A DNA stretch of 64,000 nt from Gammaproteobacteria bacterium (GCA_002716945.1 PBCF01000002.1:639605-703604), one strand, 5' to 3'; positions 41,673 to 50,082 are shown, counted from the stretch's first letter. A program made the numbers and translations. The notes: generated from the letters alone by a model not told the origin.

Positions 41673-43631
41673 TTAAATAAGGCTCATGTTTAATACGCCT
41701 TCCATTTTTTCAGCCATTTCTGATTTCCCGGTTCGGCTATCACCAACAGTAGCAATGGTTATGCTTACTTCTTTAACATTATTTCCTAAAATTTTTCTCT
41801 TATCAATTGCGGCTTTTTTGATTAAACTGATCATATCTCGTGCCGCTCTTTCTGGGCCTTCGTGTTCAACCATATCTCTGTCATTAAAAGAGTTTGATTT
41901 AAGCGCATCATCTGTATTTTTCTCATAAACACCAGCCATTAACATGCTGTGAGCCACTCCAATTTTCATTTTCCCTTCTTTTACTCTTTTTTTAATATTA
42001 TTGAAAAATTTTTTCTCTATGGCTTCAAATTTATCATATAAATCTTGATGTTCTGGTAATGTTTTCCATTCGTTATCTTTGAGTAACGGGAAAGGATTTG
42101 CCCAATAACTTATTTCTACTTTTCCTCTATGCGTCTGTGTACTACCTGCTGCTACTCTTGCTCCCTTTCTAAAGTGATCAAGTGCTTCATCAACATTTAT
42201 ATCAACATTCATACAATCCTCGTTAGGCGGAATTAAATCATAATTATTTAGATAAAGTAGAATATCTAATTCAGAGCCAGTTGATATTTCGCTATAATCA
42301 GTAACAGGCACAATTTGTCTGGCATTTGTTCCTGCAAATTTATTGTATCCTATTTCTCTACCTTCCATTTGCATTTTAGCATGTTCACTAAAACCATCTA
42401 GACATGCAAATGCACCTGTTTCAGTACCATAAAAATATAAAGCATTATCATCATGTCCATTTCCTTTTCCATTTCCATTTCCATTTCCATTTTTATCTTC
42501 GCTGCCTAATACAGCTCTTCCCATATCATCAGCTTTAATCAATGAATCAAATATATATGGATCATTAGTTTTTTCATCAAACCTCACAACATATCTAGTA
42601 GCGCCACAATGTAAAGGCAAGTCACCTTTTAAGATGCATAATACATTATGAAGGGTTAACATTGGTTTTTTACCATATCCAAAATACTGACAATCATCCA
42701 ATCCAGGTATAAGTCCAACTAATAAATCATTTTCCTTATCATGATAATAACCTAGATCTTTCATATCAGAATTTGGACATCCCAGAATAAATATTCCGTC
42801 TGGTTGTTTTTTAGTTACATTTTCAACTTTCGAAAATGGGAATAAATTTAAAAGGCCAGCTTCTATCTCAATATAACCTCTAGTTTTATGTATATAACAT
42901 AGAATATTCCATGCTCCTATTTCAAATGGTATAGCAACATACTCTTCAGGTTTAAATAAATCGTTCTTAAATGGATTATGTGGTAATGAAAAAAATGGAA
43001 ACGCTCTCTTATTAGCGTGAGTTTTATAATATACTCCAGTTCTCATATCTGCTGTAGTTGTTAAAGGAACTTGGTTTAAAGATGAATACTCACCAGGTAG
43101 TTTTACATAGTGACCAGACATCTCTCCAGCTGTTACATTAGGATGACAATCCAATCCATTTGTTCTTCTAACCCCTTCGTTATGTCCAACTCTTATTAGA
43201 AGAATTCTACGAGTTTCAATAATCAAATCTGATAAAACATTAGCCTTATCTGTTACTTTGTCTTTAATATTTTCAGCTGTAACTTTATCTTCTAATATTT
43301 CATTGTGTAGACGAACGAGACGTGTATAAGATTTAGTTCTATAATGATGAAATAATCCATCTAAAAACATCATACTTTGTCTATGTTTCATTAATTCATC
43401 GCCAGAAAATGGCGTAGATCCTTCGAGAATTGATATAAAACTTGCCGCATCTAAAGAGTTTATATAATCAATTTTGTGAAGCATTTCTTCCTTCAAATCA
43501 GTTTTAAGACGTGCCTTCAATTCTTTAATAAATTGTTTCTTATATATTTCTAAATAACGGGAGAACGCCTCACTTTTTAGTAATTGTACGGGCGTTTTGC
43601 AACCATCTCTTATTGTTAGTACTTCTTCCAT
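41673..43631 (-). CDS. Divergent PEP-carboxykinase-like protein of unknown function, head to head with sat
   Basis: No confident function. Seen: 652 residues, no signal peptide or membrane segment. LPLHCGATRY near residue 337 resembles LPMHCSAN of ATP-type PEP carboxykinase, and LDILLYLNNYDLIPP followed by HFRKGARVAAGSTQ near residues 455-495 and YWANPFPL resemble its C-terminal blocks (TADAFGVLPP, SGYTAKVAGTE, ACFGAPF). The canonical PEPCK P-loop GLSGTGKT is missing where expected, and a Gly-Asn repeat (about 380-391) follows instead. A Walker A-like GDSRTGKSE lies at 630-638, only 14 residues from the end. A GGAGAG ribosome site precedes the ATG. Being divergent from sat across 148 bases suggests a link to sulfite oxidation or energy metabolism; that is inference. 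Confidence 0.5.
   Translation of the reverse strand: MEEVLTIRDGCKTPVQLLKSEAFSRYLEIYKKQFIKELKARLKTDLKEEMLHKIDYINSLDAASFISILEGSTPFSGDELMKHRQSMMFLDGLFHHYRTKSYTRLVRLHNEILEDKVTAENIKDKVTDKANVLSDLIIETRRILLIRVGHNEGVRRTNGLDCHPNVTAGEMSGHYVKLPGEYSSLNQVPLTTTADMRTGVYYKTHANKRAFPFFSLPHNPFKNDLFKPEEYVAIPFEIGAWNILCYIHKTRGYIEIEAGLLNLFPFSKVENVTKKQPDGIFILGCPNSDMKDLGYYHDKENDLLVGLIPGLDDCQYFGYGKKPMLTLHNVLCILKGDLPLHCGATRYVVRFDEKTNDPYIFDSLIKADDMGRAVLGSEDKNGNGNGNGKGNGHDDNALYFYGTETGAFACLDGFSEHAKMQMEGREIGYNKFAGTNARQIVPVTDYSEISTGSELDILLYLNNYDLIPPNEDCMNVDINVDEALDHFRKGARVAAGSTQTHRGKVEISYWANPFPLLKDNEWKTLPEHQDLYDKFEAIEKKFFNNIKKRVKEGKMKIGVAHSMLMAGVYEKNTDDALKSNSFNDRDMVEHEGPERAARDMISLIKKAAIDKRKILGNNVKEVSITIATVGDSRTGKSEMAEKMEGVLNMSLI
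42457..42492 (-). repeat. Hexanucleotide tandem repeat encoding Gly-Asn
   Basis: Six consecutive six-base units, five CCATTT and one CCTTTT on the plus strand, encode Gly-Asn/Gly-Lys pairs in the PEPCK-like protein. Changes in copy number stay in frame, so this can vary in length without breaking the gene. Confidence 0.9.
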
Positions 43632-43695
43632 TAATATATCTCTCCTTTTATATTAAATTATTCATTTTTTTTTGTGTCAAAGTTTAATTAACTTC

Positions 43696-43724
43696 TTTAG
43701 ATATAACAAACTGTGACTTATAAT
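43696..43724 (+). promoter_or_regulatory. Probable sat promoter
   Basis: TTTAGA (43696-43701, 4/6) and a perfect TATAAT (43719-43724) are 17 bases apart. The predicted start leaves about 48 bases of leader before sat. A near-perfect 15-base dyad AAGTTTAATTAACTT (43680-43694, one mismatched pair) abuts the -35 box and could bind an activator, though AT-only dyads arise by chance here. Confidence 0.55.
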
Positions 43725-43779
43725 ATCAGTCATTTATATATAATCAATTAAAAAATGTACAAAAAAATATGGAATTTTT

Positions 43780-44976
43780 ATGCAAAATTTGATAGAGCCC
43801 CATGGGGCTAAAACCCTAAAACCCCTTATAATTACTGATATTAATGAGAAAAACAGCCTAATTGAGAGGTCAAAAAAGCTTAAAAAAATTGTTGTTAATT
43901 CCGCAGCCGCATCAAATATTGTAATGTTGGGTGCAGGATATTTTACACCTTTGAGTGGATTTATGGATAAAGCTAATTCATTCTCAGTGGCCGAAAAAAT
44001 GATGACATCAGATGATATATTTTGGCCTGTACCCATTCTTAATCTTGCTCACGATGTCCAAAAAATAGAGAGTGGCGATGAAATTGCTCTCCTGGATCCC
44101 AATATAGACGGCAATCCTGTTTTAGCGATACAAAAAGTTAACTCAGTAGAAAAACTTTCTGAAATTGAAATTAATAATTTAGCAGAAAAAATATTTGGAA
44201 CAAATGATGCCGAACATCCAGGCGTGAAGAATTTTTTATCATTGGGTAATAATTTAATATCTGGGGATATCAAAGTACTAAATTTTAGTTATTTTCCAAA
44301 AGAGTTTCCCGATACTTTTGCCACAGCTTATGAGATAAGAGAAAAAATTACAAATAGTGGTTGGTCTAAGATAGTTGCTTTTCAAACTAGGAATCCTATG
44401 CATAGAGCACATGAAGAACTTTGCAAAATGGCATTAGAAAGATTGGATGCTGATGGAGTTCTGATTCATATGGTTTTGGGAAAATTAAAAGAAGGTGACA
44501 TACCTGGGAACATTAGAAATGAAGCAATAAGAAAAATGGTCGAATTATACTTTCCAGAAAATTCTGCAATGATTACAGGTTTTGGATTTGATATGTTATA
44601 CGCAGGACCCAGAGAAGCACTTTTACATGCAACATTTAGACAAAATTGTGGATGTTCACATTTGATTATTGGAAGGGATCACGCTGGTGTTGGTGATTAT
44701 TACGGAGCATTTGAAGCTCAGGAAATTTTTAATAAAGATATCGTTAAAAAGTCACTTAAAATAAAAATCTTTGCAGCTGACCATACAGCTTATTCAAAAA
44801 TATTAAATAAAGTAGTTATGATGAGAGATGTAAAAGATCATAAGAAAGAAGATTTTGTATTATTGTCGGGTACAAAAGTCAGAGAAATGTTGTCTAATGG
44901 GATCGATTTACCTAAAGAATTTGCCAGAAAAGAAGTAGCTGATATACTCATGCATTTTTATCAGTCGAAGCGATAA
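43780..44976 (+). CDS. sat: Sulfate adenylyltransferase (ATP sulfurylase), dissimilatory type
   Basis: In sulfur oxidisers works in reverse: APS plus pyrophosphate gives sulfate and ATP, a substrate-level phosphorylation. The 398-residue homo-oligomer-type protein has the nucleotide-binding QTRNPMHRAHEE near residues 202-213 and GRDHAGVGDYYG near residue 299, both ATP sulfurylase signatures; it is unrelated to the CysDN type used for assimilation. It has no APS-kinase extension. It lies 126 bases before aprM, in the sat-aprMBA order known from Allochromatium. Direction of catalysis is inferred from that context. Confidence 0.95.
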   Translation: MQNLIEPHGAKTLKPLIITDINEKNSLIERSKKLKKIVVNSAAASNIVMLGAGYFTPLSGFMDKANSFSVAEKMMTSDDIFWPVPILNLAHDVQKIESGDEIALLDPNIDGNPVLAIQKVNSVEKLSEIEINNLAEKIFGTNDAEHPGVKNFLSLGNNLISGDIKVLNFSYFPKEFPDTFATAYEIREKITNSGWSKIVAFQTRNPMHRAHEELCKMALERLDADGVLIHMVLGKLKEGDIPGNIRNEAIRKMVELYFPENSAMITGFGFDMLYAGPREALLHATFRQNCGCSHLIIGRDHAGVGDYYGAFEAQEIFNKDIVKKSLKIKIFAADHTAYSKILNKVVMMRDVKDHKKEDFVLLSGTKVREMLSNGIDLPKEFARKEVADILMHFYQSKR

Positions 44977-45001
44977 AATAACCAAAAAATCGACTTTTTT
45001 G
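44963..45001 (+). terminator. Possible weak terminator after sat
   Basis: AGTCGA (44963-44968, inside the last sat codons) can pair with TCGACT (44990-44995), followed by seven T (44995-45001). The loop is long and the stem only six pairs, so it may merely attenuate read-through into aprM. Confidence 0.3.
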
Positions 45002-45035
45002 CAAATAATTAATTCCTAATATAGTCAGAATCTAT

Positions 45036-45041
45036 TATAAT
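45036..45041 (+). promoter_or_regulatory. Probable -10 box of the apr operon
   Basis: A perfect TATAAT lies about 60 bases before aprM. The -35 region is poor (TTCCTA at 45013-45018, 3/6 with 17-base spacing), which is typical of promoters needing an activator. Transcription would start near 45048. Confidence 0.45.
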
Positions 45042-45066
45042 CGCATGAGTAAGATAGAGATGAATG

Positions 45067-45082
45067 CCTTGATTAATCAAGG
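45067..45082 (+). promoter_or_regulatory. Perfect 16-base palindrome in the apr leader
   Basis: CCTTGATTAATCAAGG is fully self-complementary and lies 25 bases after the -10 box and 20 bases before aprM. It could be an operator for a dimeric regulator or, in RNA, a short hairpin. It is not followed by a T run, so it is not a terminator. Confidence 0.5.
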
Positions 45083-45102
45083 TAACGAGAAGAAAAGGGA
45101 GA

Positions 45103-45909
45103 ATGAATAAAACTATGCTAACTATCAATCCGTTTTCAGTGATTTCAGGGGATATTCCTTCAATAGCAATGCAGATATTTGTAATTGTAATGATAATTCT
45201 AGTTATAGTGGGTACAGTATTGGATATGGTACACAAGAAAAATGTAAAATATTTCTTTGAAAATGCTAGAAAAGCTAAAGAATCTGCAACTAGAACCGTA
45301 AGTGCTGGAGAAAAAGCTTCAATCATAGCTAAGACAGTTGCATCAGATATCTTAACATCATCAGAATTTTGTACTGTTCAAAGAAGAACAGCACATTTAT
45401 TAGGAATGTACGGGACAATTATTTTTTGGGTTACATCATTTATTATGATTTTTAATTACTCAACACCAACAGCGACAACACCTACTCTTTTACCTTTGTT
45501 GTGGCATATTGGAGCTATAATGACATGTGTAGGAGGTTTTTGGTTCTGGTTTGTAATTAGAGTCAACGTTTCTGCAGAGGGCTATCCATGGTATCACGTG
45601 ATATTTGCTGATTTATTTGTATTATCACTTTTAGCAACACAATCAACAGCATTGCTTTGGTCTTATTTACAAACACTTGGTGCTACTGGTTGGGCATCAT
45701 TATTTTTTCTATTATTCGTGATTTCAAATATAATATTATTTGGTGGAGTATATTGGTCGAAATTTGCGCATATGTTTTATAAGCCTGGTGCGGCAATACA
45801 AAAACATTTAGCAGAGGCAGATGGTTCCAAAAGTAATTTACCAGACCCAGCCGATAAACCAAAACAGTTTGGGTTAGGAATTAGACGAGAACAACCAAGG
45901 AATTATTAA
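45103..45909 (+). CDS. aprM: Adenylylsulfate reductase membrane anchor AprM
   Basis: Membrane subunit thought to pass electrons from AprBA to the quinone pool during sulfite oxidation. The 268-residue protein has about five hydrophobic helices, the first at MQIFVIVMIILVIVGTVLD near residue 23, and histidines within or next to helices (HLLGMYG, LLWHIGA, HMFYKPG) that could ligate heme, though this is inference. AprM marks the Apr type found in most gammaproteobacterial sulfur oxidisers, as opposed to QmoABC partners. An AAGGGAG ribosome site lies almost on the ATG at 45103, so the ATG at 45115 is a real alternative. Confidence 0.88.
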   Translation: MNKTMLTINPFSVISGDIPSIAMQIFVIVMIILVIVGTVLDMVHKKNVKYFFENARKAKESATRTVSAGEKASIIAKTVASDILTSSEFCTVQRRTAHLLGMYGTIIFWVTSFIMIFNYSTPTATTPTLLPLLWHIGAIMTCVGGFWFWFVIRVNVSAEGYPWYHVIFADLFVLSLLATQSTALLWSYLQTLGATGWASLFFLLFVISNIILFGGVYWSKFAHMFYKPGAAIQKHLAEADGSKSNLPDPADKPKQFGLGIRREQPRNY

Positions 45910-45925
45910 AAATTAGGAGAAATAA

Positions 45926-46417
45926 ATGTCAACTTTTGTATATATGACTAAATGTGATGGATGTGGGATGTGTGTAGACATATGCCCATCAGATATTATG
46001 CACATTGACAAAACATTAAGGCGTGCTGTCAATATAGAACCAAATATGTGCTGGGAGTGTTATTCATGTGTCAAAGCGTGCGATCAAAATGCTATAGATG
46101 CACGTGGTTATGCTGACTTTGCGCCATTGGGTCATAGTGTTCGTGTTCTTAGAGAAGAAGAAAAAGGAACAATATCATGGAGAATTAAGTTTAGAAATGG
46201 TACTGAAAAAAATTTCTGTTCCCCAATAACAACAAAACCTTGGGGAGAATGTATACCTAAATTATCCGAAGAAAAAACACCTACCAAAGAAGCACTTGAA
46301 TCTGAATTACTTTATAACGAACCTAAATATTTAAAAACTGGAGAAGTTGTTACCGGAGATGATGGATTGCCGGAAATGAAAAAAGTTGGAAAATTAAAAC
46401 AAGGAGTATATTACTAA
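45926..46417 (+). CDS. aprB: Adenylylsulfate reductase beta subunit
   Basis: Iron-sulfur subunit carrying electrons between the AprA flavin and the membrane. The 163-residue protein has two 4Fe-4S motifs of the ferredoxin type: Cys10, 13, 16, 20 in CDGCGMCVDIC and Cys42, 45, 48, 52 in CWECYSCVKAC, then the C-terminal beta extension that wraps AprA. An AGGAG ribosome site lies eight bases upstream. Its stop codon shares one base with the aprA start (TAATG). Confidence 0.97.
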   Translation: MSTFVYMTKCDGCGMCVDICPSDIMHIDKTLRRAVNIEPNMCWECYSCVKACDQNAIDARGYADFAPLGHSVRVLREEEKGTISWRIKFRNGTEKNFCSPITTKPWGECIPKLSEEKTPTKEALESELLYNEPKYLKTGEVVTGDDGLPEMKKVGKLKQGVYY

Positions 46418-48270
46418 TGGCAAGAAAAACTATTGAAGAAAATTGTGATGTACTAATCGTTGGTGGAGGAATGGCAGGTACTGGTGCAACTTTCGAATCA
46501 AGATACTGGGGTAAAGATTTAAAAATAATCTGTGCAGAGAAAGCCAACATAGATAGAAGTGGGGCAGTAGCCCAAGGTTTGTATGCAATTAACTGCTACA
46601 TGGGTATGCAATGGGGTGAGAATCAACCCGAAGATCATGTACGTTATGCAAGAAATGACCTTATGGGTATGGTACGAGAAGATTTAGCTTACGATATGGC
46701 TAGACATGTTGATTCTGCTGTGCACATGTTTGAAGAATGGGGCTTACCACTAATGCGTAATAAAGAAACTGGTCGATATCAGAGAGAAGGTAAGTGGCAG
46801 ATTATGATACATGGAGAGAGTTACAAACCTATCGTAGCTGAAGCAGCTAAAAAATCTGCAGATGAAATATATAACAGAGTCATGATAACTCACCTTTTAA
46901 TGGATGAAAATGAAGATAATAGAATTGGAGGGGCATGCGGATTTAATATGAGAACTGGTGATTTTTATATTTTCCGTGCAAAAGCAGTCATTTGTGCTGC
47001 TGGCGGAGCTTCGCATATATTCAAACCACGTGCTGTTGGAGAGGGTATGGGTCGTACTTGGTATGCTCCTTGGAGTAATGGTTCAGCATATGCTCTGCCT
47101 ATAGCAGTCGGCGCTAAAATGACTCAAATGGAAAATAGAATCGTTCTAACTAGATTTAAAGATGGTTATGGTCCGGTAGGAGCATATTTTTTACATCTTA
47201 AAACATATACACAGAATGCAGCTGGAGAGAATTACGAAAAAAAATGGTATGACAATACTAAAAAAATGGTTGGAGAATATATTGATCATCACCCTACACC
47301 TACATGTCTTCGTAATCATGCTTTTATACAAGAGACGATTGCAGGAGGAGGACCAATATATATGGTCACTATGGAAGCGTTTCAAGATCCACATTTAGAA
47401 GAGGTTGGATGGGAAAATTTCTTAGGTATGACTGTAGGGCAAGCTGTTGTTTGGGCATCACAAGATATAGATCCAAAATATCAGAATCCAGAATTAACTA
47501 CTTCCGAGCCATATGTTATGGGGTCACATGCTACATGCTCAGGGGCATGGTGTAGTGGACCAGAAGACCTTTCTCCACCAGAATATTTTTGGGGTTACAA
47601 CAGAATGATGACTGTAAATGGATTATTTGCTGCAGGTGATGCTGCTGGCGGGACAGCTCATGCATTCTCATCTGGATCTTTCACTGAGGGTAGACTTTGT
47701 GCTAAAGCCGCTGTTAAGTATATCAATGACAAAAAAGGTGAAAACATTAATGTATCAAATGATCAATGTGAAAAATTTAAAGAAGAAGTATATAAGCCAT
47801 TAGAAAATTATGCCGTAGGTAGAAATGAAATAACGGCTGGTACAGTTTCACCAAGTTATCTATTACCTATACAAGGCCTACAGCGTCTTCAAAAAATTAT
47901 GGATGATTATTGTGGTGGGATTGGTACTCATTACATGACAAATGGAAATACGCTTAAAAGAGGACTAGAACTATTAGACACTCTAACAGAAGATCTCGAA
48001 CATATTGGTGCTGAAGATTATCATCAGCTCATGAGGGCTTGGGAATTGAAACACCGTGTACTAGTATCTCAATGTGTTACTGAACATACATTATTTAGAG
48101 AAGAGACACGTTGGCCTGGATATTACTATCGAGGTGATTTTTTGAAGCTTGATGATGATAATTGGCATTGTTTGACAGTATCACGTAGAGATCCAAAAAC
48201 TGGTAAGTTTACACTCGAAAAAGCCCCTCTTTATCATCTTGTCGACGAAAAAAAAGAAAAAGCTTCCTGA
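46417..48270 (+). CDS. aprA: Adenylylsulfate reductase alpha subunit
   Basis: FAD enzyme that in sulfur oxidisers joins sulfite and AMP to APS with release of two electrons. The 617-residue protein starts with the FAD-binding DVLIVGGGMAGTGATFE (Gly16-Gly21), then KANIDRSGAVAQGLYAIN near residue 45 and CAAGGASHIFKPRAVGEGMG near residue 195 (seen as AAGGASHIFKPR), and GLFAAGDAAGGTAHAFSSGS near residue 405 (seen as AAGDAAGGTAHAFSSG). Full length for AprA. Codon use is less AT-biased than in neighbours, consistent with high expression. Confidence 0.97.
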   Translation: MARKTIEENCDVLIVGGGMAGTGATFESRYWGKDLKIICAEKANIDRSGAVAQGLYAINCYMGMQWGENQPEDHVRYARNDLMGMVREDLAYDMARHVDSAVHMFEEWGLPLMRNKETGRYQREGKWQIMIHGESYKPIVAEAAKKSADEIYNRVMITHLLMDENEDNRIGGACGFNMRTGDFYIFRAKAVICAAGGASHIFKPRAVGEGMGRTWYAPWSNGSAYALPIAVGAKMTQMENRIVLTRFKDGYGPVGAYFLHLKTYTQNAAGENYEKKWYDNTKKMVGEYIDHHPTPTCLRNHAFIQETIAGGGPIYMVTMEAFQDPHLEEVGWENFLGMTVGQAVVWASQDIDPKYQNPELTTSEPYVMGSHATCSGAWCSGPEDLSPPEYFWGYNRMMTVNGLFAAGDAAGGTAHAFSSGSFTEGRLCAKAAVKYINDKKGENINVSNDQCEKFKEEVYKPLENYAVGRNEITAGTVSPSYLLPIQGLQRLQKIMDDYCGGIGTHYMTNGNTLKRGLELLDTLTEDLEHIGAEDYHQLMRAWELKHRVLVSQCVTEHTLFREETRWPGYYYRGDFLKLDDDNWHCLTVSRRDPKTGKFTLEKAPLYHLVDEKKEKAS

Positions 48271-48278
48271 GATAATTT

Positions 48279-48629
48279 ATGAAGCTGCTTGAGTTAACAG
48301 ATCAAGAAATCTTAGATATTGCTGATCCATTATGGGATGAGTTAATAAAATCTTCAAATAATAAAGATTATGGAGGCTTCACAAAAAATTTTTCTAAAAC
48401 ACTGCTCATGGGAACTGATGAAGTTACACTAGGGAAACAATGGGCTGGAAGTAAATTATTAACTAGCTTATCAACAAAAAGGGAATTTCTTGGATCTTTA
48501 AAAAGAAATGATCATGTTACCGTTCTCTACAAACAAACAAGCGAAGCTGTTGATGGAGAATTCCTTGGAAGACTTGTCCTTGGAGTTGAAGATGATAGTA
48601 TAAAAATTTTTGGTGCAACAATCTTTTAG
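48279..48629 (+). CDS. Small conserved-looking protein of unknown function after aprA
   Basis: I do not recognise a family. The 116-residue soluble protein has no Cys, no signal peptide and no membrane helix. It starts MKLLELTDQEILDIADPLWDEL, an amphipathic helix, and ends in a run of beta strands (RNDHVTVLYKQTSE, GEFLGRLVLGVE, IKIFGATIF). This helix-then-sheet pattern could fit a small NTF2/SnoaL-like cone, but that is a guess. It begins nine bases after aprA in the same direction and two bases before a phosphodiesterase gene, so it is probably the fifth gene of the sulfur operon. Confidence 0.7.
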   Translation: MKLLELTDQEILDIADPLWDELIKSSNNKDYGGFTKNFSKTLLMGTDEVTLGKQWAGSKLLTSLSTKREFLGSLKRNDHVTVLYKQTSEAVDGEFLGRLVLGVEDDSIKIFGATIF

Positions 48630-48631
48630 TA

Positions 48632-49144
48632 ATGATGAACATAACACACAAAATAAATGACAATAAACTATCATTTGTAATAATTACAGATACACATTCT
48701 CATTTAGATGAGCAAATAAGAAATTTAATCAATAAAAAATCATATGTCATACATGCCGGAGATATAGGTGACATAAATATAATTAGTGATCTAAAATCGC
48801 AGTGTAAAAATATTTTTGCAGTGAATGGAAATAATGATAATTATTCTGAACTTTTAGACATTGAAAAAATTGAAACTCAATATGGAATGATTGTTGTTGA
48901 ACACGGTGACAAACATGGCATGGATTATCATGAATCTTTAAGAAAATCATATCCAGATGCTTTCTGTATTATCTACGGGCATACGCATAAACATATATTT
49001 GATATGCGAGAAAAACCATATGTAATTAATCCTGGGGCTTCTGGTAGTACAAGAACTAATGGCGGGGCATCCTGTGTATTATTAGAAATAGATGAATCAG
49101 GTTCTATGTCATTCGAGCTTAAAAAATTTGATGCGCTTTCATGA
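48632..49144 (+). CDS. YfcE/MJ0936-family metallophosphodiesterase
   Basis: Predicted phosphodiesterase with a two-metal centre. The 170-residue protein has the full calcineurin-like set: DTHSH near residue 20, HAGDIGD near residue 46, NGNND near residue 70, VEHGDKHG near residue 90, and GHTHKH near residue 114. Length matches the family. Natural substrate unknown; relatives cleave artificial phosphodiesters. It follows the aprA-linked unknown gene by two bases and overlaps the next gene as ATGA, so co-transcription with the sulfur genes is likely but may be only read-through. Confidence 0.85.
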   Translation: MMNITHKINDNKLSFVIITDTHSHLDEQIRNLINKKSYVIHAGDIGDINIISDLKSQCKNIFAVNGNNDNYSELLDIEKIETQYGMIVVEHGDKHGMDYHESLRKSYPDAFCIIYGHTHKHIFDMREKPYVINPGASGSTRTNGGASCVLLEIDESGSMSFELKKFDALS

Positions 49145-50082
49145 AAAAATTTGAAAATATTGCAATAATTGGCGGTACAGGCTTTATTGGTTCAAAATTA
49201 GCATTTAAATTATCTAAAAATACAAAAAAAATTATTATTTTTACAAGAAATAAAGAAAAAAATAAAAATCTCCATATATTACCGAATGCAAAAATAATAG
49301 AAGTAGATATAAATGACGAAGTTTCTTTAAAATTAAATTTAGAAAATATTGATATTGTTGTTAATTGTGTAGGTATTTTAAACGAAGGATATGGGTTAAA
49401 CTCTTTCAAAACTCTCCATTATGATTTGATTGAAAAAATTTCAAGAGTTTGTAGATTGAATAATATAGAAAGATTTTTACATATTAGTTCATTAAATGCA
49501 GACTTAAACGCACCAAGTGATTACTTACAAACTAAAGGTATGGCTGAAAAATATTTACTCGGTACGACATCACAATATACTAATGTGACTATATTCAGAC
49601 CATCAGTAGTGTTTGGTGAAAATGACTCGTTCTTTAATCGCTTTGCAAAAATTTTAAAATACATTCCTATTTTTCCTCTAGCTTGTCCTCAGGCAAAATT
49701 CTCACCCGTCTATGTTGATGATTTGGTGGATCTAATTATATCGTCCATATATGATTCAGAGAAATACAATTCTAAAATTGATGTAACTGGCCCTAAAAAT
49801 TACACTTTTCAACAAATTATAAAGTTCACATGTAATTCTCTTGGTATTAAAAGACTTATAATTCCATTGAATGATACATTTTCGAAGATACAAGCTTATA
49901 TTTTTGACAAATTACCTGGAAAATTATTTACAATTGATAATTATAAATCACTTCAGGTGGATAGTATTAGCGAGCAAGGATATAAAGGAAATATAAGTAT
50001 CGAAGACATAGTTCCTATGTATCTTAAAAAAGACATGTCTCCTAAATATCTAAATAAAAAAAATAAATTAGGCAAAAAATGA
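49141..50082 (+). CDS. NAD(P)-binding epimerase-like protein (NDUFA9-like, atypical SDR)
   Basis: Resembles the atypical short-chain dehydrogenases related to mitochondrial NDUFA9. The 313-residue protein starts with a Rossmann nucleotide loop [14 protein letters not shown] and has [11 protein letters not shown] near residue 78, [21 protein letters not shown] near residue 118 (a Tyr-X3-Lys catalytic pair is present as YLQTK) and [14 protein letters not shown] near residue 155. Possible roles include quinone or sugar chemistry; the substrate cannot be named. It overlaps its neighbours on both sides by four bases. Confidence 0.75.
   Translation: MKKFENIAIIGGTGFIGSKLAFKLSKNTKKIIIFTRNKEKNKNLHILPNAKIIEVDINDEVSLKLNLENIDIVVNCVGILNEGYGLNSFKTLHYDLIEKISRVCRLNNIERFLHISSLNADLNAPSDYLQTKGMAEKYLLGTTSQYTNVTIFRPSVVFGENDSFFNRFAKILKYIPIFPLACPQAKFSPVYVDDLVDLIISSIYDSEKYNSKIDVTGPKNYTFQQIIKFTCNSLGIKRLIIPLNDTFSKIQAYIFDKLPGKLFTIDNYKSLQVDSISEQGYKGNISIEDIVPMYLKKDMSPKYLNKKNKLGKK

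Noticed and set aside
43734-44036. Minus-strand frame over the sat start and other long antisense frames (for example 5969-6409, 7039-7467, 38176-38595)
   Set aside because: They mirror strongly conserved genes on the opposite strand, resemble no protein family and lack ribosome sites.
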